The notes beneath the pieces were generated by a model, which was given only the letters and a program-made list of their open reading frames with translations, searched no databases and was not told where the DNA came from. A stretch of 64,000 nucleotides of DNA from Omphiscola glabra (taxonomy: Eukaryota > Mollusca > Gastropoda > Lymnaeidae). The translations under genes and the position numbers were made by a program. Each line of letters starts with the position of its first letter. The first letter of the stretch is position 1. Of the stretch, positions 11,800-23,844 are shown one piece after another. The DNA lies in contig OZ024801.1 in NCBI GenBank assembly GCA_964017045.1, positions 30,848,049 through 30,912,048 of the forward strand. Direction: 5' to 3'.

Positions 11800-12150
11800 C
11801 GGTTAGCTCAGTCTTTATGGCCTAGCCAACCAGCCACCTGTTACTAGCGCTACTGCACTCATTTATATTATAACTATAACAATTAAACAGAAAGCCTAGT
11901 TTAAATTTAAAAAAAAAAGAATTAATATCCTGTCTGGGGCTCTGTCATATCTTATGTATAATATATTTAATAAGATTCAATGGAATTGCAGTCTGTATGA
12001 CCTAGCCAGCCAGCCATCTGTTACTAACGTTACTGCACTCATTTATGTTATAACTATAATAACTAAACTAAAAAAAAGTAAAAACCTGTGTGAAGCTCTG
12101 TCATATTTTATGTATAATATATTTAATAAGATTCAATGGAATTTGATAGA
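11800..12150 (+). repeat. Two tandem copies of a unit of about 180 bp
   Basis: Copy 1 near 11812 and copy 2 near 11989 share cctagcc-cagcca-ctgttac, tactgcactcatttat and gattcaatggaatt. It lies just upstream of the second formin's first exon. Confidence 0.75.
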
Positions 12151-12333
12151 CAATTGATAAGCAAGTAGGACGCGTTTCCCGAATTGTGTCTTAAAAACAA
12201 CCACTTTTGAGCACAAGTTGATTATGTATCGTAAATGTAAAGGAAATAGCATCAATGGTTCCTAGAGTGGCCAGTAACATCTCAATTCTTTCAACACCAA
12301 GCAATTGCAACAAAAAGTTGTTTCAACATTAAA

Positions 12334-13269
12334 CTCTTCCAACACCAAGCTCTTCCAACACCAATCTCTTCCAACACCAATCTCTTCCAACACCAAGCTC
12401 TTCCAACACCAATCTCTTCCAACACCAAGCTCTTCCAACACCAAGCTCTTCCAACACCAAGCTCTTCCAACACCAATCTCTTCCAACACCAATCTCTTCC
12501 AACAACAAGCACTTCCAACACCAAGCTCTTCCAGCAACAAATTATTCCAACACCAAGCTCTTCCAACACCAAGCTCTTCCAACAAGCTCTTCCAACACCA
12601 TCTCTTCCAACACCAAGCTCTTCCAACACCAAGCTCTTCCAACACCAAGCTCTTCCAACACCAAGCTCTTCCAACACCAAGCTCTTCCAACACCAAGCTC
12701 TTCCAACACCAAGCTCTTCCAACACCAAGCTCTTCCAACACCAAGCTCTTCCAACACCAAGCTCTTCCAACACCAAGCTCTTCCAACACCAAGCTCTTCC
12801 AACACCAAGCTCTTCCAACACCAAGCTCTTCCAGCAAGCTCTTCCAACACCAAGCTCTTCCAACACCAAGCTCTTCCAACACCAAGCTCTTCCAACACCA
12901 AGCTCTTCCAACACCAAGCTCTTCCAACACCAAGCTCTTCCAACACCAAGCTCTTCCAACACCAAGCTCTTCCAACACCAAGCTCTTCCAACACCAAGCT
13001 CTTCCAACACCAAGCTCTTCCAACACCAAGCTCTTCCAACACCAAGCTCTTCCAGCAAGTTCTTCCAACACCAAGCTCTTCCAACACCAAGCTCTTCCAA
13101 CACCAAGCTCTTCAAACACCAAGCTCTTCCAACACCAAGCTCTTCCAACACCAAGCTCTTCCAACACCAAGCTCTTCAAACACCAAGCTCTTCCAACACC
13201 AAGCTCTTCCAGCAAGTTCTTCCAACACCAAGCTCTTCCAACAAGTTCTTCCAACAACAAGCAATTCCA
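12334..13269 (+). repeat. 16-bp minisatellite, about 58 copies
   Basis: The unit is ctcttccaacaccaag. Three units make 48 bp, so a frame of 16-residue repeats opens on both strands; these are artefacts of the array. Deletion variants (ccagcaag) and caccaat variants are interspersed, mostly near the edges. Confidence 0.95.
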
Positions 13270-13475
13270 ATAACAACTATCGCTGTTAACCAACAGAGAA
13301 TCTTGCGCGACACATGGGAGCTATGAACAACGTATACACAGGTGAGCAGAGGATTTGAAGTTTTGTTCTTCTATTTATAGCCGCAATGCACGTTCTATCT
13401 CACAAGAAGACCACACATCAAAATGACTTCCTTGTAGAACAGTTTTCACCATGCTGTGATAGCAATCCATCAAAG

Positions 13476-13709
13476 CAGGCCTGCACAGCTCAAAATGTAA
13501 GGCGGGCCGTAATACTTTATGAAAAACTTGTGCGGGCCAAAATAAAATAGGAGAGGGCTTGTGCGGGCCAAAAGTAAATAGGACCCCGGGGGGGGGGGGG
13601 GAGCTATTAAAATTTGTTTAAAAAAAAGAATATTTCGTTACTTCGCGGGCCACAAAGTTGGTGCTGGCGGGCCGCACGCGACCCGCGGGCCGTATGTTGT
13701 GCAGGCCTG
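13476..13709. mobile_element. Non-autonomous hAT-type element (CAGGCCTGCA ends)
   Basis: 234 bp with ends CAGGCCTGCACA and TGTGCAGGCCTG and several GCGGGCC blocks. Flanks catcaaag (13468-13475) and cattaaag (13710-13717) are an 8-bp duplication with one change. A G run lies inside. Confidence 0.8.
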
Positions 13710-13809
13710 CATTAAAGGGCATCTTGTGTAATGGTTTTGTCTTCTTGCTATAGTAGTAGGGGTTTGCGAGAAGTTTAGGCACTGGGGGCGGTTTAAGTGT
13801 GTATAGTCG

Positions 13810-14151
13810 GCGGGAGGGGGGTGGTGGTGGGAAGAATGCACTCTTTGACAGGGGGGTAACTGGAGGGGGGTGGTGGTGGGAAGAATGCACTCTTTGACAG
13901 GGGGGTAACTGGAGGGGGGTGGTGGTGGGAAGAATGCACTCTTTGACAGGGGGGTAACTGGAGGGGGGTGGTGGTGGGAAGAATGCACTATTTGACGGGG
14001 GGTAACTGGAGGGGGGTGGTGGTGGGAAGAATGCGCTCTTTGACGGGGGGTAACTGGAGGGGTGTGGTGGTGGGAAGAATGCACTCTTGGACAGGGGGGT
14101 AACTGGAGGGGGGTGGTGGTGCACTCTTTGACAGGGGGGGGGGTAACTGGC
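13810..14151 (+). repeat. 49-bp tandem repeat, about 7 copies
   Basis: The unit starts tggaggggggtggtggtggg and contains gaatgcactctttgaca. The proline-rich minus-strand frames are by-products. Confidence 0.93.
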
Positions 14152-14329
14152 CGAGCTGGTTGTTGAAAACCTTTGTATACACCCACACACACAAACAAAT
14201 GCGTCACGTGACGTTAACGTCTAGGTGTATTGTGCTTTGTTGTTGACGTAAGTATTAATAGAAATAAAAATTGTTTTCACGGGATGGGCGTGATGTGTTA
14301 ATGTTTGTGTTAAAAAAAAATCATGTGTT

Positions 14330-14522
14330 CAGGGGCGTTGCTAGGGTAAATGCCGACTGAGGCAGGTCAAAATTTTTGTCGCCCTACCTTCAAAAAAAAA
14401 AAAAAAAAAAGAAAAGAAATATGCAGTTGGTGGAAAATGTCACCTATCTATAATAAAGTAAAATGCCCTAACAGGGGCGGCCCGCCCACTCCGCACCCCC
14501 CCCCCTCCTTCCTCCACCAGTG
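14330..14522. mobile_element. CAGTGGCGTAG-family element, copy B
   Basis: Left end CAGGGGCGTTGCTAGGG, right end CTTCCTCCACCAGTG. The interior shares ATGCAGTTGG and the TCTATAATAAAG/TTTATAAAG-like blocks with the copy at 63566. Contains a 20-base A run. The target duplication is unclear. Confidence 0.55.
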
Positions 14523-14892
14523 TCGTGTTAATTTTTGTGTTCAAAAGATCGATTTGTTTGTCATAATTATGTTTGTGTACGAGTCATTCATGTGATCTGA
14601 AAAAAAAACAAAAAACGACAGTACAAAGTAATTCATCTACTCTAAACAAAAACAACGACTACAGCACCACCATCGTCACCAGATAATGCCAGCAACACCA
14701 ACAACGAAAGAAAGATTTCCTCTAGAGGTCTCCCAACTTTGAGCACGAAGTAACCTCGGTGATGAGCAAATGCATAGAAGAAAGAAGATACGCCCATGCA
14801 TGTATTTTTAAAATGTATTCTACAGGGGCGAATAACAACGCACAGAGGCAAAAAGTTGGGGTATAAGAAAACAACCTTGATACGATCGTATG

Positions 14893-15055
14893 CAGTGGCG
14901 TAGGAAGGGGTGAGAAGGGGGGTGGGTGGTGCCACCACGGGCGGCACTTTTTTTTCTATATATTTGAGAAGCGACATTGTCGGCCCACAGTAGGTATTGT
15001 TTTGTTTTTTGTGTTCGTGGAAGTTAGCTGCTAACTAACCCTAGCCCCGCCACTG
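14893..15055. mobile_element. CAGTGGCGTAG-family element, copy C
   Basis: 163 bp, opening CAGTGGCGTAGGAAGGGG and closing CCCTAGCCCCGCCACTG. Flanks atcgtatg and atagtatg are an 8-bp duplication with one change. Confidence 0.75.
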
Positions 15056-16458
15056 ATAGTATGTTTAGCAAGGGATGGTGGAGGGGGTAGACGACAAAGG
15101 GATACGCCTATGATATATCAAACCTGTCACGGTAGTGTCTCCTGTTTCCACAGTTTTATTAGCGACGTTAATTGGATCGCTGGGTAACAAAGGATAACGC
15201 AAATGGTTTGAGATATTTGGAAACCTAGCCATTGCTATAAATAACATTTTCAACCAATAGTTGGTGAAATAATTCTGCGGAGCAAATTTAAGCCTTTTGG
15301 GTATTTGAATATAATGTAGATTAGGGTGCCTGAAAATTTTTTAGCGGTTGCGAGCTTTTTTGTTTTTTTACTGGGGGGGGGGGGGGGGTGAGCGGGAGTG
15401 GGAGGGTGAGCACTAATTGGGATGGAGTCTTTTAAACTGAATAACTTGTCAAAATCCACACGGATTTTGTTTGATTTCGTTCTCAAAATCGAATTTGATG
15501 GAAAGCGGATCTATAGCGGACATCCAGCTAGGCGATCTAGCTATGACTCCTTCTTAAAAGGCGGGGCCCGCTGTCGGTGGGGGGGGGGGCGCCACTTGGG
15601 GTTGGGTAGAGGGAGAAACACTGTGCTTCGATCTTGGCCAGGAGGGGGCGAGTGGAAATGGGAATACGATCTAGGTCTCTCAGACTTTCACCGACAGGAT
15701 TTAATTGACTCAATTAAGGTGAAATCGAGGTTTAATTATATTACGTTTAAGTTGTATTTCAATAAGCTATTTATTTTACCATTGAAAATGTTTGACAACA
15801 TGAATATACAACAAACAGGAGTTATTTCTAAAAATAAAACATTTTTATAATAGAAATTTATTTTAAAAATGTATTATTCATAAAATTTAAACCAAAATTA
15901 TCGTAATTTGTTAAAAAATAAAAATTCTTCAGAAAATAAATAAATATATTAAGTTATTTCCCTTATAATTATTTAGTGGTTATGCCCAATGATAATCATA
16001 GACATTTACTTAAGAAAAAAACAATAAATTTTTTAATTAAAAAAAATAAATTTAAAAGGTTTCCATTGCAATTTCTTCTTATTTTAAGTGTGCATACGAC
16101 TTCTTTTTTTTTCTTAAAATTATTGCGCTGGATCATTCTAGCTAAATCTTCGAATAGCACCATCCCAGCTAATGGCATCACTTTTTGTTCTCTCTCCCAA
16201 GGGTCTGTGCTATTCACAGGTTTACCCGTATCGCCAGTTGTACGGCAGATCGTCAAACAAATGTACCCCCACGCGACGCCTTCGCTGTACAACCTGACAG
16301 AACAACAGCAACGGCGACGACAACAGTGGCGGCAACACCAACAACAACATGAATGACAACAGAAACAACGACCGAAACTTACAGCCGACGAACGCTGCTT
16401 GACGTGTGATCGTTGAAGTTAAACAAGGAAGCCAAAATCGTGGACAACGTAACTCGTT
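15056..16458. other. No confident gene; possible exon at 16204-16356
   Basis: AT-rich with a 16-base G run at 15373-15388. On the plus strand 16204-16356 reads LPVSPVVRQIVKQMYPHATP then SLYNLTEQQQRRRQQWRQ with a stop, preceded by CTATTCACAG, which could be an acceptor. It matches no family I know and may be chance. Confidence 0.3.
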
Positions 16459-17125
16459 GTGTAGGGGATTCCGAAAGCATATTTGCGCCACTGCTGCGTG
16501 CAGTGGAGTCTTAAAGTATGTGCCACAACTGTGTGTAGTGGAGTCACCAAGTATGTGCCACAACTGTGTGTAGTGGAGTCTTAAAGTATGTGCCACAACT
16601 GTGTGTAGTGGAGTCATAAAGTATGTGCCACTACTGTGTGAAGTGAAATTACAAAATATATGTCGCTACTGTGTGTATTGGAGTGACAAAATATGTGTGG
16701 CTACTGTGTGTAGTGGAGTCACGAAGTATGTGCCACTGCTGTGTGTAGTGGAGTCACGAAGTATGTGCCACTGCTGTGTGTAGTGGAGTCACGAAGTATG
16801 TGCCACTACTGTGTGTATTGGAGTTCCAGAGTATGTGTCACTTCTGTGTGTAGTGGAGTCCCAAAGTATGTGCCACTGCTGTGTGTAGTGGAGTCACGAA
16901 GTATGTGCCACTGCTGTGTGTATTGGAGTTCCAGAGTATGTGCCACTGCTGTGTGTATTGGAGTTCCAGAGTATGTGCCACTGCTGTGTGTATTGGAGTT
17001 CCAGAGTATGTGCCACTGCTGTGTGTATTGGAGTTCCAGAGTATGTGCCACTGCTGTGTGTATTGGAGTTCCAGAGTATGTGCCACTGCTGCGTGTAGTG
17101 GAGTCCCAAAGTATGTGCCACTACG
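16459..17125 (+). repeat. 35-bp tandem repeat, about 19 copies
   Basis: The unit contains gtgtgtagtggagtcac and gtatgtgccactgct. Two sub-families (gtagtggagtcac and gtattggagttcc) form separate blocks. Confidence 0.93.
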
Positions 17126-17251
17126 GCTAAGTCTAAAACATTGCCACCCAACTTCCTTCTACTTATCAATGTAACTATTTATTCGACACCCGTGCACGTT
17201 CCATGTGTAATTGAACTGTCGACTTCCTGAATGGATAATGATTGGTCCGTG

Positions 17252-17426
17252 CAGTTATTGTGCGACCACTTTGGGGGTAGAACAACCCTTACACAGCGGT
17301 ATCCTAAGACCATTGGAAAACACATATTTTTGAAGTAGCAACAAAAATAGCTGTATGGACGGGGGTCACCACAATATGGGGAACTGTAATAAAGGGTCAC
17401 GGCATTAGGAAGGGGGAGAACCACTG
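17252..17426. mobile_element. SPIN-like hAT element, copy 4, degraded left end
   Basis: The interior shows TCCTAAGACCATTGGAAAAC and GGGTCACGGCATTAGGAAG, and the right end GAGAACCACTG is intact. The left 25 bp are eroded and no target duplication is visible, so the left border is approximate. Confidence 0.7.
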
Positions 17427-17515
17427 TTTTAGGACGACCTTACCAGCCAAGCGCTTGCTTGCCTTGTGACACATTTTCAGAGGAAGAAGAAGAAAAAATA
17501 GTCTTTCCTCATTCC

Positions 17516-19740
17516 GTCATTCTAAGAAGGAGTCATAGCTAGTCATTCTAAGACGAGTCATAGCTACTCATTTTAAGACGAGTCATAGCTAGTCATTTTA
17601 AGACGGAGTCATAGCTAGTCATTTTAAGACGGAGTCATAGCTAGTCATTTTAAGACGAGTCATGGCTAGTCATTCTAAGACGGAGTAATAGCTAGTCATT
17701 CTAAGACGAGTCATAGCTACTCATTTTAAGACGAGTCATAGCTAGTCATTTTAAGACGAGTCATAGCTAGTCATTTTAAGACGGAGTCATAGCTAGTCAT
17801 TTTAAGACGGAGTCATAGCTAGTCATTTTAAGACGAGTCATAGCTACTCATTTTAAGACGAGTCATAGCTAGTCATTTTAAGACGAGTCATAGCTAGTCA
17901 TTTTAAGACGAGTCATAGCTAGTCATTTTAAGACGAGTCATAGCTAGTCATTTTAAGACGAGTCATAGCTAGTCATTTTAAGACGAGTCATAGCTAGTCA
18001 TTTTAAGACGAGTCATAGCTAGTCATTCTAAGACGAGTCATAGCTAGTCATTCTATGACGGAGTCATAGCTAGTCATTTTAAGACGGAGTCATAGCTAGT
18101 CATTTTAAGACGGAGTCATAGCTAGTCATTTTAAGACGGATTCATAGCTAGTCATTTTAAGACGGAGTCATAGCTAGTCATTTTAAGACGGAGTCATAGC
18201 TAGTCATTTTAAGACGAGTCATAGCTAGTCATTTTAAGACAAGTCATAGCTAGTCATTTTAAGACGAGTCATAGCTAGTCATTTTAAGACGGAGTCATAG
18301 CTAGTCATTTTAAGACTGAGTCATAGCTAGTCATTTTAAGACGAGTCATAGGTAGTCATTTTAAGACGAGTCATAGCTAGTCATTTTAAGACGAGTCATA
18401 GCTAGTCATTTTAAGACGAGTCATAGCTAGTCATTATAAGACGAGTCATAGCTAGTCATTTTAAGACGAGTCATAGCTAGTCATTTTAAGACGAGTCATA
18501 GCTACTCATTTTAAGACGAGTCATAGCTAATCATTTTAAGACGAGTCGTAGCTAGTCATTTTAAGACGAGTCATAGCTAGTCATTTTAAGACGGAGTCAT
18601 AGCTAGTCATTTTAAGACGGAGTCATAGCTAGTCCTTTTAAGACGGAGTCATAGCTAGTCATTTTAAGACGGAGTCATAGCTAGTCATTTTAAGACGAGT
18701 CATAGCTACTCATTTTAAGACGAGTCATAGCTAGTCATTTTAAGAAGGAGTCATAGCTAGTCATTTTAAGACGAGTCATAGCTAGTCATTTTAAGACGAG
18801 TCATAGCTAGTCATTTTAAGACGAGTCATAGCTAGTCATTTTAAGACGAGTCATAGCTAGTCATTTTAAGACGAGTCATAGCTAGTCATTTTAAGACGAG
18901 ACATAGCTAGTCATTTTAAGACGAGTCATAGCTAGTCATTTTAAGACGAGTCATAGCTAGTCATTTTAAGACGAGTCATAGCTAGTCATTTTAAGACGTG
19001 TCATAGCTAGTCATTTTAAGACGAGTCATAGCTAGTCATTTTAAGACGAGTCATAGCTAGTCATTTTAAGACAGAGTTATAGCTAGTCATTTTAAGACGG
19101 AGTCATAGCTAGTCATTTCAAGACGAGTCATAGCTACTCATTTTAAGAAGGAGTCATAGCTAGTCATTTTAAGACGAGTCATAGCTAGTCATTTTAAGAA
19201 GGAGTCATAGCTAGTCATTTTAAGACGAGTCATAGCTAGTCATTTTAAGACGAGTCATAGCTAGTCATTTTAAGACGAGTCATAGCTAGTCATTTTAAGA
19301 CGAGTCATAGCTAGTCATTTTAACACGAGACATAGCTAGTCATTTTAAGACGAGTCATAGCTAGTCATTTTAAGACGAGTCATAGCTAGTCATTTTAAGA
19401 CGAGTCATAGCTAGTCATTTTAAGACGTGTCATAGCTAGTCATTTTAAGACGAGTCATAGCTAGTCATTTTAAGACGAGTCATAGCTAGTCATTTTAAGA
19501 CGAGTCATAGCTAGTCATTTTAAGACGAGTCATAGCTAGTCATTTTAAGACGAGTCACAGCTAGTCATTTTAAGACGAGTCATAGCTAGTCATTTTAAGA
19601 CGAGTCATAGCTAGTCATTTTAAGACGAGTCATAGCTAGTCATTTTAAGAAGGAGTCATAGCTAGTCATTTTAAGACGAGTCATAGCTAGTCATTTTTAG
19701 ACGAGTCATAGCTAGTCATTCTAAGACGAGTCATAGCTAG
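17516..19740 (+). repeat. 25/26-bp satellite array, about 88 copies
   Basis: The unit is agtcattttaagacgag followed by tcatagct; a 26-bp variant has gacggagtc. The array is 2.2 kb long and highly uniform, with higher-order reuse of variant units (a block with gagacatag and gtgtcatag occurs at about 18895-19010 and again at 19320-19440). Confidence 0.97.
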
Positions 19741-20007
19741 CAATCTTCTTCAGTTTTAATACTCTGCCCAGGGTGTTCGATAGGCCGGATATTTACACTG
19801 AACACATGGGCCCGCAAAATGCCCTTAAACCAACAATTCATGTGTTTTCATAAGAGGTTAGCTAAACAGACTTTGACTTCCTTGTAACCTAACAACAATG
19901 TACAAGGGGGGGGGGGGGTAGTGTACAGGTGGTAGTGTACACGGGTATAGTGTACCGTACAGAGACAAGATGAAAGACCTCTCACAAATGTGGTTATTGA
20001 TCTATGT

Positions 20008-20271
20008 TTATTTCATAGCTGTTCGAGGGTTTCTTCTGCTAAGAAGCCGCCCTGTTCGATGTGTTCCACGGGCCAAGGTTTCTATAACTTGGAGCATTCG
20101 TACAATCTTCTCCGACTCCTCGGCTTTCAGTATAGCAAGAGTTTGATTAAGTGCGGTTGTTAGTCGCAGATGATGTTGACAAAGTCTATCCAACGCAGAA
20201 TTCCAAGAGTGCACAGGTTGAGAATCGGACATAACACACCAAAAAAAATAAACACAAATAACATATCTCAT
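20008..20271 (-). CDS. Small hypothetical ORF (possible exon)
   Basis: An 87-codon frame; an internal ATG gives MSDSQPVHSWNSALDRLCQH followed by amphipathic helical sequence (TLAILKAEESEKIVRMLQ) and a basic end (RRNPRTAMK). It is not repeat-derived and its composition looks more coding-like than its surroundings, but I recognise no family. It could be a terminal exon, a short gene or a transposon remnant. Confidence 0.25.
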   Translation of the reverse strand: MRYVICVYFFWCVMSDSQPVHSWNSALDRLCQHHLRLTTALNQTLAILKAEESEKIVRMLQVIETLARGTHRTGRLLSRRNPRTAMK

Positions 20272-20314
20272 TTAAAATTAGCTCCACGTAGTACTGAAAA
20301 GAAGTGATTATATC

Positions 20315-20335
20315 GGGGGGGGGGGGGGGGGGGGG
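20315..20335 (+). repeat. Poly-G run (21 G)
   Basis: The longest of more than 20 G or C homopolymer runs of 10 or more in the window. Confidence 0.95.
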
Positions 20336-20339
20336 ACGG

Positions 20340-21466
20340 GACTCCAATTACTGTGTGAATGAAACTTCCTATGGTCTCCACAACACCTGCGACAAAGTAA
20401 TCTGTTGCATTGGCGGAGAAACAAGGCGGGGGGTCGGGGGGGGGGGGGGATTGCTGCGATATAGTTATAGTAACAAGCGATGTATCTTAAAACATAATGT
20501 ATCGTTCATTGAACTGTCGAACAACATTCAAAAATTATCAGCACCCCCACACACCCGGGCCGAAACAATGGCTGAGTGACATGGGCGGACGCCCGTCCCG
20601 GTTTAATTGCGCCGAAACAACGATGCAGCGCCATTTTCAGGCATTGCAACTATTTTCGGTCAATTTAATAAAGTTAATAATGATTATTTGAACTTTCTCC
20701 AACTTTAAAGTTAGCCGTTAAAACTTAATTGAAATAAATCATTGTTGAATTATTATAAGTGTTGAATTTTATTGAAGAAAGCAATTGAAAGACATGCACG
20801 TACAGTCATGATATGATAATGCTACATACACTAAATTCATTGCTGAAATTAATAATAATAAAGATCATTTGAAAAATCACGCTTCATCCCCAAAGGCTCG
20901 AAGCGCGGTACAAAAACAAAGCTGGGAGATAATAACTAGCTGGAAAAGATGGTAGACAACATCATCCCAGCAGGTGTTTGCGAAATAGATGAGTTTTTAA
21001 ATTTGTTTTGAAGGACATATATATACCGAAACATACAGGGCTAAACATATTACTACGATTAGGAAGGTTATAAATTTCTTATTTATGGACCGCCCCCCCC
21101 CCCCCAACCACACAAACGCTTGATCGATAAAAATTAAATTTTATCGCTCACGTGAGATTCGCACATTCGGACTCGTTTACTATGTAAGTTACTGCAGTCT
21201 AGGGCATTGACCTTAATCTATATCACTCAGACGTGCCAACGTGTTAGGGGACTAATAAGCTGTCGATCGCCCCTGGGCAACGCGATGATAACGGCAAGCA
21301 GGCCTTAGGCATGGCGTGTCACGCTGACCAATCTACTCGGGGGAAAAAGGGCCCCGGGGGGGGGGGGGAAATTTTAACTCCAGGCTTCAAATGGCATTTT
21401 ATTTGGGGGGTGGGGTGGAGATTACATTTGTTATAGAGTGGGAAACGTGGGGTTAATTTCATCGAT
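20340..21466. other. No recognisable gene
   Basis: AT-rich, with G or C runs near 20438, 21092 and 21356. Nothing supported. Confidence 0.5.
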
Positions 21467-22961
21467 TATATGAGGTAAACGCTAGGAGTTATATCAAACG
21501 TTTATATGAGATCAATGCTTGGAGTTATATCACAAGTTTATATGAGATCAATGCAGGGAGTTATATCACAGGTTGTATGAGGTCAATGCTGGGAGTTATA
21601 TCACACGTTTATATGAGGTCAATGCCGTGAGTTATATTAAACATTTATATGAGATCAATGCAGGGAGTTATATCACAGGTTGTATGAGGTCAATGCTGGG
21701 AGTTATATCACACGTTTATATGGGGTCAATGCTGGGAGCTATATTAAACGTTTATATGAGGTCAATGCTGGGAGTTATATCACACGTTTATATGAGGTCA
21801 ATGCTGGGAGTTATATCACAGGTTATATGAGGTCAATGCTGGGAGTTATATCACACGTTTAAATGAGGTCAATGCTGGGAGTTATATCACACGTTTATAT
21901 GAGGTCAATGCTGGGAGTTATATCACAAGTCTATATGAGGTGAATGCTGCGAGTCATATTAAACGTTTATATGAGGTCAATGCTGGGAGTTATATCACAC
22001 GTTTATATGGGGTCAATGCTGGAAGCTATATTAAACGTTTATATGAGGTCAATGCTGGGAGTTATATCACACGTTTATATGAGGTCAATGCTGGGAGTTA
22101 TATCACACGTTTATATGAGGTCAATGCTGGGAGTTATATCACAAGTCTATATGAGGTGAATGCTGGGAGTTATATCAAACGTTTATTTGAGGTCAATGCT
22201 TGGAGTTATATCACACATTTATATGGGGTCAATGCTGGGAGCTATATTAAACGTTTATATGAGGTCAATGCTGGGAGTTATATCACACGTTTATATGAGG
22301 TCAATGCTGGGAGTTATATTAAACGTTTATATGAGGTCAATGCTGGGAGTTATATCACACGTTTATATGGGGTCAATGCTGGGATCTATATTAAACGTTT
22401 ATATGAGGTCAATGCTGGGAGTTATATCACACGTTTATATGAGGTCAATGCTGGGAGTTATATCACAGGTTATATGAGGTCAATGCAGGGAGTTATATCA
22501 CACGTTTATATGAGGTCAATGCTGGGAGTTATATCACAAGTCTATATGAGGTGAATGCTGGGAGTTATATCACACGTTTATATGAGGTCAATGCTGGGAG
22601 TTATATCACAAGTCTATATGAGCTGAATGCTGGGAGTTATATCACACGTTTATATGGGGTCAATGCTGGGATCTATATTAAACGTTTATATGAGGTCAAT
22701 GCTGGGAGTTATATCACACGTTTATATGAGGTCAATGCTGGGAGTTATATCACAGGTTATATGAGGTCAATGCACGGAGTTATATCACACGTTTATATGA
22801 GGTCAATGCTGCGAGTTATATTAAACGTTTATATGAGGTCAATGCTGGGAGTTATATTAAACGTTTATATGAGGTCAATGCTGCGAGTTATATTAAACGT
22901 TTATATGAGGTCAATGCTGTGAGTTATATCAAACGTTTAAATGAGGTCATTGCTGGGAGTA
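21467..22961 (+). repeat. 36-bp tandem repeat, about 41 copies
   Basis: The unit starts gtttatatgaggtcaatgct and contains gggagttatatcacac. Unit length 36 keeps plus frames open as 12-residue repeats (LYEVNAGSYITR). Variants (ttaaac for tcacac; ggggtcaat) recur in an ordered way, suggesting multi-unit duplications. Confidence 0.95.
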
Positions 22962-22969
22962 TTAGTACA

Positions 22970-23840
22970 TCTTTTACATAGCCTTTGTCATAGGGTAAAA
23001 AGTGGGGGTACCGGCTAGTACTATCACATCGTTTATTTTTGAGTAAATAGTGTGTGTGTGTGGAGGGGGGGTACTAGCTTGGTATGGACTCCTTTTAGAC
23101 CGCTCGGCCGCCCAGCACCTGGTATATAGTGTACTATGGCTAGTAATTTAACATCGTTTATATTGGGTAAATAGTGGGGATAGCCAATACTACCCCATCA
23201 TTTCTATATGGTAAATAGTGAGGTACTGGCTAGTATCATTACATCGCTTATATAGGGTTAATAGTTTGTGTGTGTGGGGGGGGGGACTGTTTAGTACTAA
23301 CCCGTGGTTTAAATAGGGTAAATATTTGGGGTACAGTTTAGTACTATCACATCGTTTATACCGTGTAAATAGTGTGGGCGGTACTGGCAAGTAGTATCAC
23401 ATCGTTTATGTGTCCATAGCCCTTACTTTACCCGTGAAAAAACATCTTACACTACCCTTCAGCGCAATATTTTATAGCCTCATTTTTAGGTTGTTATTAA
23501 ATCAAGGACAGACTGGTGTCTTGTGTGTAAGTATAAGGGGAAAAAAGGAGGGAAGAGAAAATACGAGGGGGGGGGGAGGGGCGCAAAGAGGAGGTTAGAG
23601 AAATTAGTTTTTTTTTAAAAGTCTGCGGCCTTGACTAGTGTGATAGCTGTTTATAGCACAGTGGATTTTCCCTACGGCTATTTATAGCACAGTTGATGTA
23701 TACTTTAGAACTAATTCGTACGGCTATTTATAGCACGGTGGATTTTTCACTTTAGAGCGTATCCCTACGGCTATTTATAGCACACTTTATATACACTTTA
23801 GAGCTTATTCGTATGGATATTTATAGCAGGGACTATAATT
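22970..23840 (+). repeat. Degenerate repeats of about 60 bp, two families
   Basis: 22970-23410 repeats gtactggctagtac-atcacatcgtttat; 23640-23840 repeats cggctatttatagcacag. Diverged, with irregular spacing. Confidence 0.75.
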
Positions 23841-23844
23841 TCCT

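Noticed and set aside
11795..11860. tRNA-like A-box (ggttagctcagtc)
   Set aside because: No B-box at the expected distance and no cloverleaf; the second tandem copy lacks the motif.
12262..13293. Open frames of up to 343 codons on both strands with 16-residue repeats
   Set aside because: Produced by the 16-bp minisatellite (three units = 48 bp) in several frames and on both strands; no domain and no splice context.
13618..14207. Proline-rich minus-strand proteins of 189-190 codons
   Set aside because: Derived from the 49-bp G-rich array and the hAT-type element at 13476.
17516..19740. CRISPR-like array of short regular repeats
   Set aside because: Repeats are contiguous, with no unique spacers, in a eukaryotic setting; it is a satellite.
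21573..22922. Plus-strand frames with YEVNAGSYITR repeats
   Set aside because: By-product of the 36-bp array; no start context or conserved flanks.
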